A stretch of DNA of 64,000 nt from Allium sativum (taxonomy: Eukaryota > Streptophyta > Magnoliopsida > Asparagales > Amaryllidaceae). Positions 11,129 to 23,533 of the stretch are shown here, in pieces. The notes below the pieces were generated by a model that was not told where the DNA came from, did not search any database, and saw only the letters and a program-made list of their open reading frames with translations. The translations under genes and the position numbers were made by a program. Where the stretch lies: assembly GCA_030737875.1 (NCBI GenBank), contig CM060909.1:32291159-32355158 (forward strand). The letters are read 5' to 3'. Each line of letters opens with the position of its first letter. Positions within the stretch are counted from its first letter, which is position 1.

Positions 11129-13250
11129 ATGGCGACCTCGCAAGCTTCTCCCTCTTCCTTTTCTTCCTCCTTCGCCTTTGACACCACTTTCCCTCCTCTT
11201 ACCTCACGCAATTCCCCTCCCCCTGATCCACCTCCTGCTGTCGTCAATTCTTCTTCTTATGCAAAACCTTCTGATGAGAATCTTGGTGTATACTCCTCAA
11301 ATCCAAGAAATTACGATACCAGATCTGTCAAATCCAACATTTCTGGTCCTGATGCTAAATGTTCCACGTTCAATTCGGCAACCTCTTCTTTCACTTCTAA
11401 CCATAACACGTCATTTTCCTCTTTTCCCTCTTTTACTAAAAAGGACTATGCTTCTCTTTTTAGCTCACGACCACAGAATGCAGGTGTTTTTCAGCCTCAG
11501 CATTTTGAAATTCCCAGGGATGGTGTGCCATAGAAGATTCTTGAATTAGTTAAGGCAGAGGGCATGAAGTACTGGAGTCATATCTTGGTAGGCTTTTTTC
11601 ATGATGGCACGGCTTCCTATCCATCTATGGTAAATTTCTTTAATCGATTTTGGAAATTAGATGGAGAAGTTAGTATCAAGTCCGATGGTGTTCATTTTTA
11701 TTTCAAGTTTTCAAACGATTCGGATAGGGAAAGAATTCTAAAATATGATCCTATTTTTATAAAAGGGCGTATGTTCATCATTACTAGGTGGGATCCTTCT
11801 ATTGGTGATGTGCAAACACAGATTAAAAAATTCCTATATGGGTGCATTTTTACAGAATCCCTACTATTTTGTGGACACTTTTGGGTGTTAATTGGCTTGC
11901 TTGCCATGTAGGAAGATTGATATGTTTTGATAGTAGTACGGAAAAGTTGCAAAGATTTAGATATGCAAAGGCCTTAATAGAAATTTCATCTGAATTTGAA
12001 CTTCCTGATACGATTGTGCTAGATGGTTTAGGTAAGGTCTGCCCGGCAGTTCGATTAACATACGATTGGAGGCCCAAAATATGTACTATTTGTAAAGTTT
12101 TTGGCCATGAGACTTGTGTTTGTGAATTCAACGTTAAGTAAAATGTGGACGTTGATGATAAGGTTTAGGATTATGATAACAACATTCATGTCAGATCTTA
12201 TGATCAAGGTGGAAATTATAATAGGAAGCCTTTCTTTAATGCTCATCAGGGTAATTGGACATCTGTCAATTGAAAAACCAATATGATTTGGATGAGGAAG
12301 GGAAATAACTCTAATAAGGATGACATTGTGGTCAATTCGGATGTACCAAATGTTCATGTAAATACATTTGACGTTTTGGAGAAAAATCAGGATGGAAATT
12401 GTACCAACGATGAGATGAATGTAGAGACCAATTTACATTCTTCAGAGCAGATTAAAAAAGTTACTGATAATTCTAGTAATGCTACAGACTTGAATAAGAT
12501 CAATGAGACAGAGGATCATAAAACAGTGGTTGGTAATGAGGTACAAAATGAAGATGTTGACATTTCTGCAGATAACCTTTTTGATGAAATTGTTGATAAT
12601 ACAAATATCTCTTGTAAGTTAGATATTATTACTTCTACTGTTTCTTCTAGAATGAACACTTTTGTTGATAATGTTATGTCCTCTGGTTCCTCTTCACATA
12701 CTATGTCATGCTCATCAATGTTCAGTTTCGCTTCTCCTTCATCTGCTAGTACCTCTTTCAGCTCGTCTTATTCATCTTCTTTGTCTTCTTTGGTTGGTAA
12801 TTCTAGTTCAAGAAATGGGTTTCAGCCAGCGCGCATACAGTTGCTAACTGTGGCGAGTGTGCTGCGATGCCAGCTTCTACTACTGTTTCTCAATATAAAC
12901 ATTTAACCCTCCCATCTCACATTATATTGCCATCACCATGTGTTAATTCTCCTGATAATTCTTCATCGCAGTGTGGTTTATTTTCTTCTGATTCTTCGAG
13001 ATTGAGAGGCAAATTCTGGGCTGATGATGATAAATCAGCAAAGCCTCCTTCTTCACCTTCTGCCTTCTCGCCATCGTCTTCTGCACAATCTAAAACTGCT
13101 TTAAAGAATGCAAAGAGGCGTGCTCGGAAAAAGAAGTCAGCCGAGAGTGTTGATAATGATTTGGATGAGGGGATTGATTACTCGTTAGAGGAGTTTCTTC
13201 CTAATTCAATGAAATTTCCTCCTAGACATACTAGGAGAAACCCAATCTAA
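11129..13250 (+). pseudogene. DUF4283 / zinc-knuckle protein (LINE ORF1-like) upstream of gag in element C
   Basis: Joined over frames 2, 1 and 3 this encodes roughly 700 residues. It opens with a Ser/Pro-rich N-terminus (11129-11530) and passes an in-frame TAG at 11531. A DUF4283-like fold follows (11540-11830: VKAEGMKYWSHILVGFF, VHFYFKFSNDSDRERIL, FIKGRMFIITRWDP). After a frameshift near 11850-11880 come FRYAKALIEISSEFELPDTI and a knuckle KICTICKVFGHETCVC (about 12075-12125). A low-complexity Asp/Asn/Ser region follows, then a basic-acidic tail KNAKRRARKKKSAESVDNDL (13105-13165). DUF4283 plus a GH-type knuckle is the usual make-up of plant L1 LINE ORF1. Here it starts 70 bp after a gypsy primer site and is followed by gypsy gag, with no LINE endonuclease or poly-A. 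It is decayed by at least two frameshifts and several stops. Capture by the element is inferred; a fragmentary LINE insertion is the alternative. Confidence 0.7.
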
Positions 13251-14187
13251 AATAACTTTGGTGCTGGTTTCTGACTTTGATGCTGTATAATTGTATATAA
13301 TGTTGATTCAAGTCTGGTGCATGTATATTGTTGCAAATTTCATGTTGTTCTATGCTGTATAGTGGTGCATGTTAATGCAACATTAGTTTTGAATAAGGTT
13401 CTTTGTAAGGAGTTTTCCTTAATGGTGTTTCAAGCAGGTTCTATTGGTGGTTTCGAGCATGTTAAGTTTGTTATCTAACTATAAACTCAGAAGTGGTGTT
13501 TAGTATGGGGTTAAGTGAAGATCAGGTGTAATAGTATAGATATTGGATGATGATACCTTTCTGATGAGACAGGAGTAAAGGTGTATATGCTGGTAGTGTT
13601 TGTGGGTTTTTGGCATTTCACGTATTTCATTCTGAGGATGCTTTTAATGTGGTAAGTAAATGTTCATGGAGGCTTTTACACCTGCTGACTGGATGTTGAG
13701 CTTCTTTCTGTATTTTGAAAGACTTGAGAAGGGACTGAGGATAAGATATTATTACTGAAGGAGATTAAAAGGAAGTGAGATGTAGCAGTGATCTTACCTG
13801 GAGTTTATTTCTGGCATTTGCTTTCCGTGGGTCTGGCATTTGGTGACTGGGTGTTGATGTCTTCCTTGGCAGTAGAGCAAATTGGTGAATAACAGTATTG
13901 AGTTTTTTTTTCCTGATTTTCATGTTCATATGTCAATGCTTTTTTTTCTCAGTACTGTTAGTTGATTGAGATAGTGTGTTGTATAGTATACGTAATTTTG
14001 TATGGAGTTTGTACATACATTGTAATTCTTGTTAGTGTGAATAATAGATTACTTGCCTTTCAAAGAGACGTACTTGTACATTTTAGTTGTATTATTACTA
14101 TATATATTAGCATATAAAGTAGTAGCGATTGTATTCTTTAGCAGTTTTTCTTGGAAGTGGCTAATTATTCTAAATTGCAGATTTAGA
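13251..14187 (+). other. Non-coding leader between the extra reading frame and gag of element C
   Basis: This is T/G-rich and has no long frame. It ends in ttctaaattgcag at 14168-14180, a good 3' splice-site context, 8 bp before the gag ATG. Element B has a near-identical ctaattgcag (46770-46779) just before its gag ATG. The shared position suggests a functional acceptor, but no donor has been shown. Confidence 0.45.
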
Positions 14188-16081
14188 ATGAGTAGACGAC
14201 CATCAAGACACGCTGCTAGGGAAGCTAATACTGGAGGGGGTAATGGTAGGGCACATGACTACCCGACCATGTTTGAAGCTATGATAGAATCATGCCTTCG
14301 AAGGAACCCCGCTCCAGTGGCAACTACGGTTAAAGTTGGAGTTCAAGTGCCTAGAAGTGTAGAATTTGCAAAGTTGTGCAAAGACTTTACATCGTTGGGA
14401 GGAAAACAGTTCAATGGAACTGAACCAGTTGAAGAAGTCCAGAGGTGGATGAATACTTGTGTTAAGATCTTCATGGACTTGGGCATTGATGATGCTACAA
14501 AGAGAAAGCTTGCATCAAGGCAATTAGAGGGCAGAGTAATGGACTGGTGGAACTCTGTCACACTTGAGACTCTGGAGGAAGAGATCTCAAGGGAGAAGTT
14601 TCAAGCTAAATTTGAAGCAAAGTTTATCTCCACCGTGCAAAAGTCAATTCTGTTTAAGAGATTCGTGGATCTTAAATGGAATGGTCGCCCAATTCTTGAC
14701 TATATCTATAACTTCGAAGCTTTGTCGAAGTATGCTCGTTCATATGTGGATACTCCTTATCAAAAGAACGAGAAGTTTGTCTTGGGATTAGATGAATATC
14801 TTGGGGATCAGCATGTGGATCATCTCGATGATAGCTTTGAGAAGATTGTCGAGAAGGCTTTGAATCATGAAAGCCTGTTTCCTAAGAAGATGCCTATTGT
14901 TGCACCTAAGGAAGAGTAGAAGCCACAACAGGGTGGTAATAATAAGAAGAGGAAGCAACAACAATAGAAAGGAAAGAATGACCAAAATAAGCCAAAGAGT
15001 AAGGTAGTTTGCTTTAACTGCCAACAGAAAGGCCATTTTTCTAATGAGTGCAAGAATCCCAAGGCTGAAAAGAAGTGCTTCCAAGTGTGGGAACCTGTAC
15101 ATGAGAAGAAGGACTGCCCCGAACCAGCTAAGGGCAAGCAGGTTGTGAAGGCATATGCTTTGGAAGCCATTCCAACTTCTTCAAGAGCTCCTACCGCAGA
15201 GGAGAAGGGAAAGTGTGCCGTGGTGCAAGGTACTTTTTCTTTCTTTTAATGGTGTTTCAGTTCGAGTTTTGTCTGATACTAGAGCATCGCATTCATTAAT
15301 TTGCAATGAGCTTGTTTGTCGCTTGGGCTTGGAACCCGAGATTTGTGATAGACCATTGATCGCGACTAATTCAGTTAGGGATTCTTCTAGTTTGTGCATG
15401 ATTTGTTATGGTCTAGTTTTGTCGAGTCATGGTTGCTCTTTTGTGTGTGTTTGTTTTGTTCTTAACTTCGCTGGGTGTGGGATCATCTTGGGCATGGATT
15501 GGCTCAAGAGGTATGCGACAAGGGTGAATTGCGAGAAGCTAGACGTGAGGGTCGGGGTTGTGGAAAGGCGAAATGTGTTCATTAAATGTAAGCGCGAAGA
15601 CGAGGTCTTCGTGAGTTATCTATATTCGCTTAGGATTCCACAAGAAGACATGTTATCAGTGCTGATCGCTAATGAGTATGTAGATGTCTTTGACGAGGTC
15701 AAATGGTTGCCGCCTCATCATGAGATCGAGTTTAGGATCGATTTGGTCGAAGGTGCTAGACCAATCGTTATGCCTCTTAGACGGATGGCACCTGAGGAAC
15801 AACAAGAGTTGGAGGTGCAAGTTAGAGTCCTTTTGGAAAAAGGATTCAATCGGAGGAGTGTATCCGAATGGGGTGCACCGGTCGTATTTGCAACCAAGGC
15901 GGATGGCTCGTTCAGATTATGTGTGAACTATCGTGAGCTGAACAAGGTTACTAAAAAGAATAAGTATCTGTTGCCAAGGATAGATGACTTGTTCGATGAG
16001 ATTCACGAAGTAAAGTGTTTTCTTAGTTGAATTTGGCAACAGGATTTCACCAGTTGAGGGTGGCTAAGGATAGTATGCCAA
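14188..16081 (+). pseudogene. Truncated gag-pol of Ty3/gypsy element C
   Basis: The start is the ATG of MSRRPSRHAAREANTGG. The Gag domain runs to about 14900 (GGKQFNGTEPVEEVQRWMN, RQLEGRVMDWWNSV), ending in a TAG at 14917. A zinc knuckle CFNCQQKGHFSNEC follows near 15010; a second (CFQVWEPVHEKKDC) has lost its second Cys. A frameshift in a T run near 15240 leads to the protease, whose active-site D-T/S-G is now DTR (LSDTRASHS). RT begins with the [13 protein letters not shown] region (about 15776) and [20 protein letters not shown]. After another frameshift near 16010, the reading [14 protein letters not shown] ends at FRT (about 16080). The FVDD box, RNase H and integrase are missing: the sequence switches directly into the LTR of element A. 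The element is dead. Confidence 0.9.
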
Positions 16082-16496
16082 AGACTACTTTTAGGACATC
16101 ATAACCACAAAATGATAGGTACAAGATGATCTAAATATTGAATTAGATCTATAATCAAAAGTAGATATGATATGATAAAGGTTAAGATCCAAGTCATAGT
16201 TAATTCATAATATCATGAATTCACATATTACAATATATCTGATTCAGTCACAGGGATAGATCCAAAGTACAGTCATATCATGTTTACTTTTAGTTATTTA
16301 AATCCAAACGTAACTAAAAATCACTGTTTTTGGATCTAGAAGGATAGAAGAGGACTAGTAGAGGTTGAATCATAGATCTACACTTGAATCTCTAAACTTG
16401 ATTGCAGAAGAAAAAAAGGATTTGATTCAGTCCATGAACCGACAACATTTAGGCCTCCATTGATTTCATTGTGAGAAAACTAAAAAAATGAGGCCG

Positions 16497-16504
16497 TATA
16501 TATA
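16497..16504 (-). promoter_or_regulatory. TATA box of element A (3' LTR copy)
   Basis: The minus-strand reading ggcagctatatatacggcc is a clear TATA context about 440 bp into the LTR. The matching place in the 5' LTR is where element A' inserted. Confidence 0.6.
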
Positions 16505-16565
16505 GCTGCCAGCCCCTAGAAACGACCTGCCACGTCAGCCCTAGGGGGGTCGCCCCTCCTTATGC

Positions 16566-16650
16566 GGTCGACACACCCCTTGAGTGGTCGACCCAGGGGT
16601 CGACACCCCCCTTAAGGGGTCGACTCCCTTGGGCGGAATTTTTCCCGCTC
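16566..16650 (-). promoter_or_regulatory. gtcgac cluster and E2F-like site upstream of the TATA box (element A)
   Basis: Four gtcgac palindromes occur in about 60 bp, with tttcccgc at 16641-16648. The same arrangement recurs in the other A LTR (37578-37640) and in both A' LTRs. Tttcccgc fits the published E2F consensus TTTSSCGC; use by E2F is inference. Confidence 0.45.
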
Positions 16651-16940
16651 ACCCAGTTTTTCGTGATTTGAACGATTTTTAAATTTCTAAACCTGATTTT
16701 GAATTCTGGACCTTACAAACATACATACATACATATATATAATTATCTTGCGCGTATACAAACTTCAAACCTTCATAGCTTCTTCATACGGTGTCTGTTT
16801 TACGCAAACCTAATGTCTATCTTGACCAGAATTTCGAGACGGGCTCAATGGCGCAGTCTGTTTCCCTTAATTCTAAGTATTAAATTAATTATTATTTAAT
16901 TTATCTTTTTTTAGCATTATTAAAATTACGGGGTGTTACA

Positions 16941-17217
16941 TTCTCCCCTACTTAAAGGATTTCGTCCCCGAAATCTCCAAGATAAGAAGAATGTATATCC
17001 TACCATTCATCATCCATCTAATCATCCACCAATCACTGGCATCCATCATCCTTAAAGACTTCTAATGCTTATAGAACATATGCAATAGTGTGTTATATGT
17101 CCCAATACTAATGCCAAGATCAGGCGGTCTGCTGATTCAGTCAACCTCCTTAATGCAATGTATGTTAGTGCCATGAATCCAACATGTATGCAATAATCTT
17201 ATTATAACTTGTAAGTT
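16941..17217 (-). other. Polypurine tract and 3' untranslated region of element A
   Basis: The minus strand reads ttaagtaggggagaa directly before the 3' LTR, preceded by atttcggggacgaaat. Both motifs recur in A' (31455-31490), and element B has a closely similar cttttcggggacgaaaag plus a different tract. No chromodomain could be read here or at the end of gag-pol. Confidence 0.8.
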
Positions 17218-20200
17218 CTACATGGGTGCACAAACATCCGTAATACGGGAAGGAACTCGTCTGACTGTCGCCTCCCGTTCCACCTCTACTCCTTTCAATA
17301 CACTTGGCTCAACTACTTCCATGGTATCATGCAAGCACTTCCGCAAATGAGAAACGTGGAAAACATCATGAATGCCGGATAGCCTCTTCGGCAGCTTTAC
17401 TCTATAGGCCATTTAGCCGATCGTTTCAGTTATGGAAACGGCCCTAAGAATCTTGGTGCCAACTTCCCTATAGATCCGAAGCGAACCACATTCATCAAAG
17501 GTGACACATTAATGAAAACCATATCTTCTACTTCAAATTTAATGTCAGTCCTTCTCTTGTTTGCATAGGATTTATTCCTATCATGAGCGGTCTTCATTCG
17601 TCGTCTAATAAGATCAATCTTCTCGGACGTTTCTCTAACCATATTTGGTCCAAGTAATAGCCTTTCTGTGGATTCCCACCAACAAGTTGGTGATCTACAG
17701 GGTTGTCTGTACAATTCTTCGAAGGATGCCATGCCAATGCTAGCTTGATAACTATTGTTGTTGGTAAACTCTACTAAAGGAAGATGCTCTTCCAAAGTCC
17801 CTCCGAAATCTAGGATACACATCCTCAAAAGATCCTCAAGAATTATGTTCAGCCTCTCCGTCGGCCCATCGGTCTGAGGATGATGGCAGTGCTCAAACAT
17901 AACTGTGTCCCTAATGCTTCTTGCAATCTCCTCCAAATTAACTAGTGAAGATGGGGTCACGATCACTTACGATGCTGGAAGGTACTCCATGAAGACAGAC
18001 AATCTCACGAACATAAATTGCTACCAACCATGTTGCGATTCTCTTACTTTTAACTAGAATAAAATGAGTGCTCTTAGTAAGTCTATCTAATACGACCCAA
18101 ATACTGGTATTGCCTTTCTTTGGTCTGGGAAAACCATCTATGAAATACATAGAGACGCTCACCCACTTCCATTGTGGAACCTCCAAAAGGATAAAGTAAA
18201 CCACTGGGCTTTTTTTGCTCAGCTTTGACTTGCTGGCAAACTAAATATTAAGAAACAAACTCTGCCACATCCCTTTTCATCCTAGCCCAAATGAAAACCC
18301 TCTTCATGTCCCTATACATCTTATCACCGCCTGGATGTATAGTCATCTTAGAATGATGGGCTTCTTCTTGAACCGTCTTTAACAAACTTCCAGTTCGGGG
18401 AACATAAAGCCTTCCATCTCGTCGCAACCACCCTTTATCATCTGTGGAATATCTATTAAGGTGACTAGAAGTCTCCCCTTTTCTAAGCCTATCAAGGATG
18501 TCTGAAATTTTTGGATCATCTCGTTGCGAATCTCCTATCTGATCCATCAGAGTAGGTCGTATCTCTAGCGATGCAAACAAACCAGGCAATAACTCGGTGG
18601 AGGGTCTAAAATCAAAAGTCGATATGAACTCCAAGCTTTTCCTCTCCACAAACAGAGGACTTAAGGACATTCTCTGCCTACTCAGTGCATCTGCCACCAC
18701 ATTACCCTTGTTAGGGATATAAGCAATCTCAAAATCATAAGATGCTAGGAACTCCATCCACCTTTGTTGCCTTAAATTAAGATCCTTCTGCGAGAACAAG
18801 TACTTGAGAGATTTATGATCAGTGTACAACTCTAACCTCTCTCCAAGCAAATAATGACACCACATCTTAGCACGAATATTATGGAAGCTAGTTCTAAATC
18901 ATGGGTAGGGTAGTTCTTCTCATGAACTCTTAACTGTCTACCCCCATAACGCACTATACCTTCTTGCATCAAAACTGCATCAAGCCCTGTACCACATGCA
19001 TCGGTGTAAACTATAAACACTTTATTCCTATTAGGCAATGTCAAGACTGGGGCTATTGTTAGAGCCTTTTTCAATCATTGGAAAGCAACATCACAATCTA
19101 TATTCCATGAAAACGCCAAATTCTTCTTCATCAGCCTGGTGAGTGGGGCTGATATCTTCGCGAAGTACTTAATGAAGTTCATATAATAGCCTGCCAATCC
19201 AAGAAAGCTTCTCACCTATATTGCATTTTTTGGAACTTGCCAATCTTGAACTGCAACTACCTTTGCGGGATCTACTGCTATCCCATCTTTGGAAACCACA
19301 TGCCCTAGAAATCACACCTCTTTCTCCAAAAATGGCATTTGGAGAACTTCGCCTTAAGCTGATGCGCACAGAGAGTTTTCAAAACATCTCTCAAATGTTT
19401 GGCATGCTCTTCTTCGCTCTTTGAGAAGATCAAGATATCATCAACAAAGACCACAACAAATTTATTGAGAAACTCCCGAAACACCTTACTCATCACATCG
19501 ACAAAATAGGCGGGTGCATTCGTCAACCCTAAAGGCATAACTAGCCATTCAAAGAAACCATCTAGAGTCCTAAAAGCGGTCTTATCTATACTATCCTCAG
19601 CTACCCTTAACTGATGAAACCCCGTGGCCAAGTCTAACTTAGAAAATACCGAGGCACTAACAAGCTGGTCAAACAAGTCATCTATCCTCAGAAGTGGGTG
19701 CCTGTTCTTCTTAGTGAGTTTGTTCAACTCGCTATAGTCCACACATAAGCGAAGCGAACCATCCGCCTTAGTCATGAATACTACTGGAGAACCCCCATTC
19801 AGAAATGCTTCGCCTAATAAAACCTTTCTCAAGTAGCTCCCTTACTTGCTTGCTAAGCTCCATCCTTTCCCTTGGAGCCATATGGAGCATAGGTAATGTA
19901 ACTGGATTTGCATTGTTCACCAAATATATGCGAAAATCGATCTCGCGCCTTGGAGGTAAGCCTTGTACCTCATAAAAAACATCAGACTAATCTTGGACTA
20001 CTGGAACAGATTGCAGATCATCGATAGATGCATCAACAGACTCTAGGAAACTAAGCATGACAGACCCTTGTGGGTCACAAGAATTCTCGAGGGTCCTCCC
20101 ATGGAAAGTCAAGAGTCTAACGGCCCTCCTCTCACAATCTAGAATGGAACCATGCATGGTTAGCCTCCATTCCTAGAATCAAACCATAGCCTATAAAACC

Positions 20201-21432
20201 GAGCACATACGCATCGCACCCAAACTCGACGCCTAAGATAGATATTCTCAAACCCCGACAAATCGTAGTCAAATGAGCCAAACAACCAATGGGGTTTGAG
20301 ACAACAATGGGATCCACTATCGTACGAGTATTCAAGTGTAGAGATGCAACCACTGAACTAGATATAAATGAATGTGAAGCACCAGAATCAAAAAGAGTTC
20401 TAATAGGATGAATGGAAAGAGAAATCAAACCTTCCACGGAAATTTTCCTAGCTCTATCCAGAGCACTGGTCGCGAGAGCATGCACCTGCGCTCCAGAAGC
20501 TCCTGCCCTTTGACTTTGTCCCTGTGGTCCCTGCTTCTTCGGGCACTCCCTGGCAAAGTGTCTGACCTCTCCACAATTGAAGCAAGTATTCTTCCTTCTT
20601 TTGCAGTCCTTGACCAAATGACTCTCTCGCCCACAATTGTGACATTTCCTCTTATTCTTACCCTTGTCATTCTTTCCGCCTTTCTTCTGTTGTTGTTGTT
20701 GTCCTTTCTTGGGCCATACCTTTTGTTTTGCGTTGTTTCCTCAGCCTTAACTTCCTTCTTTTCACCCTTGTCTTCCTCATGCATCAAGGCTATATCGACA
20801 AGCCTATCAAAAGTAGCTCGCATTAGAATATGGGACATAGCTAACCCATGAATGGGTTCATTCAGCCCTTTAGCAAACCGCAAAGCTTTCTTATGCGGAG
20901 TGTCTTCCAGTTCCAATCCAAATCTCGCCATCTGGTTGAACTTGTTCACGTATTCTTTAACAGTCATGTTTCCTTATTTGAGCACCAAGAACCTCTCCAT
21001 TTGCATGCTTTTCTCAACTTGAGAAAGAAACTTCATTTCAAACCTCATTCTAAAATCATCCCATGTCTCCACCGGACGTCCAGCTTGGGTTACTTCCCAC
21101 TAGAATGAAGCTTCATCTTTCAGTAGCCAAGCAGCTAACTGAATCTTACTTCGATCTTCCACTTCAAAGATTACAAACTAGTCCTCGGTCTCCTTGAGTC
21201 AATTCCTTGCCTCTACGAATATTTCGGTTCCACGAAATGGCTTCCCTCCCATGGCACAGAAATATTTGTAGATCTTAGCGAAATTATCTGCTCTTGGAGA
21301 AGGAGGAGGAACGACGGGTGCAACTGGGCGAGGAACGTCAGCTTGACCTTTAGCAGGCGCTGTGGCCTCTAGATACCTATGGAACCAGCCTGGTATCATA
21401 ACGCCCTCAAGGATATTAGGTTCCCCAGACAT
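17218..21432 (-). pseudogene. Decayed gag-pol polyprotein of element A
   Basis: It reads right to left. Gag starts at 21432 (MSGEPNILEGVMIPGW; MGGKPFRGTE) and breaks near 21200. Gag resumes at 20967 (MTVKEYVNKFNQMARF). The zinc knuckle CFNCGEVRHFAREC lies near 20580-20540 and the protease FDSGASHSFIS near 20390. RT spans 19832-19305 ([31 protein letters not shown]) and RNase H starts at about 19074 ([15 protein letters not shown]). RNase H C-terminus and the integrase zinc region occupy 18865-18248. The integrase core follows (IDGFPRPKKGN; VSDRDPIFTS; HHPQTDGPTERLN, 18204-17800), then the C-terminal [12 protein letters not shown] segment (17412-17218, here MAYRVKLPKRLSGIHDVFHV). At least seven frame breaks or stops separate these parts. 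The chromodomain expected after the GPY/F region was not found. It is not functional. Confidence 0.92.
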
Positions 21433-21597
21433 GATGAAACAAAAAGGAAAGAGATTTAGAAAAAGGATCAAAGTATATTACATATGGCTTTGGGGAATAT
21501 GTTTTTCAAAACAAACTTTTCTTTTTGAAAAATGCTTTCTTGTAAAACCTTTTTGAAAATAGTTTTCAAAAACTTTTAGCTAATCTGGTAACCTTCA

Positions 21598-21609
21598 GCT
21601 CTGATACCA
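21598..21609 (-). other. Primer-binding site (tRNA-iMet) of element A
   Basis: The plus strand gctctgatacca is the reverse complement of tggtatcagagc. It sits 2 bp from the LTR end at 21612 and fixes the orientation of element A. Confidence 0.92.
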
Positions 21610-21611
21610 AG

Positions 21612-21881
21612 TGTGACACCCCACGTCTGTTAATGACACTCATTAAGAGAATGCATTAAGTTTCGTGAAGCATTATAGATAAACAGACACAGAACATTAC
21701 AAGATAGATATAAAAGATAGTAGCGGAATTTAAAATTTTATTTAAAACATAATTCATAACATTGTGGTCTAAAATATCACAAGTCTGGAACTACATAAAA
21801 ACCATTACAATAATATAGAGCTTTTATCTTGTAGCATCAAAGTACAGAAATACATAAAAGAAAAGCATAATTCCCCAAAAG
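21612..21881 (-). mobile_element. 5' LTR of element A, piece 1 (3' end of the LTR)
   Basis: It begins with tgtgacaccccacg (plus strand) next to the primer site. Interrupted after 21881 by the solo LTR; it continues at 24978. Confidence 0.85.
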
Positions 21882-22305
21882 TGTAACACCCCGTAAATCA
21901 GTTAATACTAATATTCACAAATTAAAAGAATTAATATTGAGAATTTGCACGAAATAGCCTTAAAAAGGCATATAACAAATTTGAGATATGTGAATTGCCT
22001 TAAAAGGCGAAAAATGGAATTAAGACATTAATTGGAAAATTAATGTGTAGAAATGGTCATAAGTTAATTATGGATTAATTTGAATTTATGAATAGGTGCG
22101 TGTTTACATATATATATATATATATATATTTTTATATATATATATGGGCAGTTAATGTAAACATGAATAGAAGTTTATTAATTTGCTGAGTGTTTGCTGA
22201 GTCACTTCTGACTCATTGTTGAGTCAATAAGATAAACCCCATCTTGTCTGAATGGCTGCGGTTATTTCTAGGTTAAATCTAATGGCCTAAATGAATCCTA
22301 AATTC

Positions 22306-22314
22306 TATAAATAA
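22306..22314 (+). promoter_or_regulatory. TATA box of the solo LTR
   Basis: Ttctataaataagtg lies about 425 bp into the LTR, as in element A. An ATG-containing leader (22375) follows but no frame of note. Confidence 0.6.
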
Positions 22315-23533
22315 GTGGGTAGTCTCTCATTCTAATTCATATGAAAAATTGGAGAGCTGCCGACATGCCGTTGCCATGGAGTTCAGCGTAGCCGTCACAA
22401 ACTAAAGAAGAAGGAGAAAGCCTAGCCTACAACTAAATCTACTCAACAAACAAATTAAATCAAAGACTCTTTCTATTTCTCTTCTTTAGAATTGTGAGTA
22501 TGCTGATTCTCACAATGTTATTATAAAGTAATTCGATTAAGTTATGAATTGGATCACAAGAAAGTGATATGAATTGTTATGTATTTGTAAATTTTGTTGT
22601 GGATCTCTTATGTTATTATGTTATCATATATATATTGTTATGTTGTAGTGATTATGTTGTAAATAATCCTATGCTATGTCATATGTGATTAATCATGCTA
22701 TGCTATGTTATAAACCATGTTATGCCATGTTGTAAATCATGCTATGCTATGTTGTAAATCATATCAAGCTATGTTGCAAATTATGATATACTATGTTATA
22801 AATCTTACATATGTTATAGATCTCATATTATCATATATGTTGAAATACTTATGATAATGATGTCATGTTAAGTTGTGTTGAATCATGCAAGTTGTAAAAT
22901 CATGATGTTATTATTTATGCGAATTGGATCATGTTTAAAGTTTATGTTTTTTTTTAAAATAGATCTTGAATATGGGAATTTGCCTATTAAGTTAGGTGTA
23001 CCCATATACATGAATCTATGATTAAATGAATTTTGATTTTTGGGAATTTGCTTATTGATTTAGGTGTACCCATATAAAACCATATTGTTAATGATGTTGA
23101 TTCACACATGTCCAATACAAGTTTATGGAACTTGATCAAAATCATATTATGTGAATTATGAATAAGTTGACACCCTTAGACCCATGACATGTATAACCTT
23201 ATGCAAGTTGTAATTTTGATATAGGCAAGCTTTACCCCTTGTTAGTATTCATTTAGTCACATATATATGTTGTTGTTGTGAATATTTTCTTTTATGCTAT
23301 GAGTTAGACTAATCGGGTCTAGCATACATTTTGCGAATAAACGTTCAAATGTGGGGTAGGGGTAATATTAGGAAATTAATAAATTGGGGTGCAATTGATA
23401 TGATTTTGCATGCCTTAAATGGATGTCCATAATTGAGTCAATTATGGACATTGCTAAATTTGGAATTAATTAATAATTCAAATAGGGAATTATTAAAATT
23501 AGGGAAAGTGGATTATTAATAATAATCAATGCT

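Larger units (their letters stand above)
16082..16940 (-). mobile_element. Truncated 3' LTR of element A
   Basis: It begins (minus strand) at 16940 with tgtaacaccccgtaatttta and runs about 860 bp before being cut off at 16082. It lacks the roughly 2 kb that the 5' LTR carries beyond this point. U3 signals, in order: ttttcccgc (about 16640-16648), a cluster of gtcgac palindromes (16566-16628), and a TATA box (16497-16504). Confidence 0.85.

Noticed and set aside
22375..22450. Possible small coding leader in the solo LTR
   Set aside because: ATG codons occur downstream of the TATA box but no frame of useful length or similarity follows.
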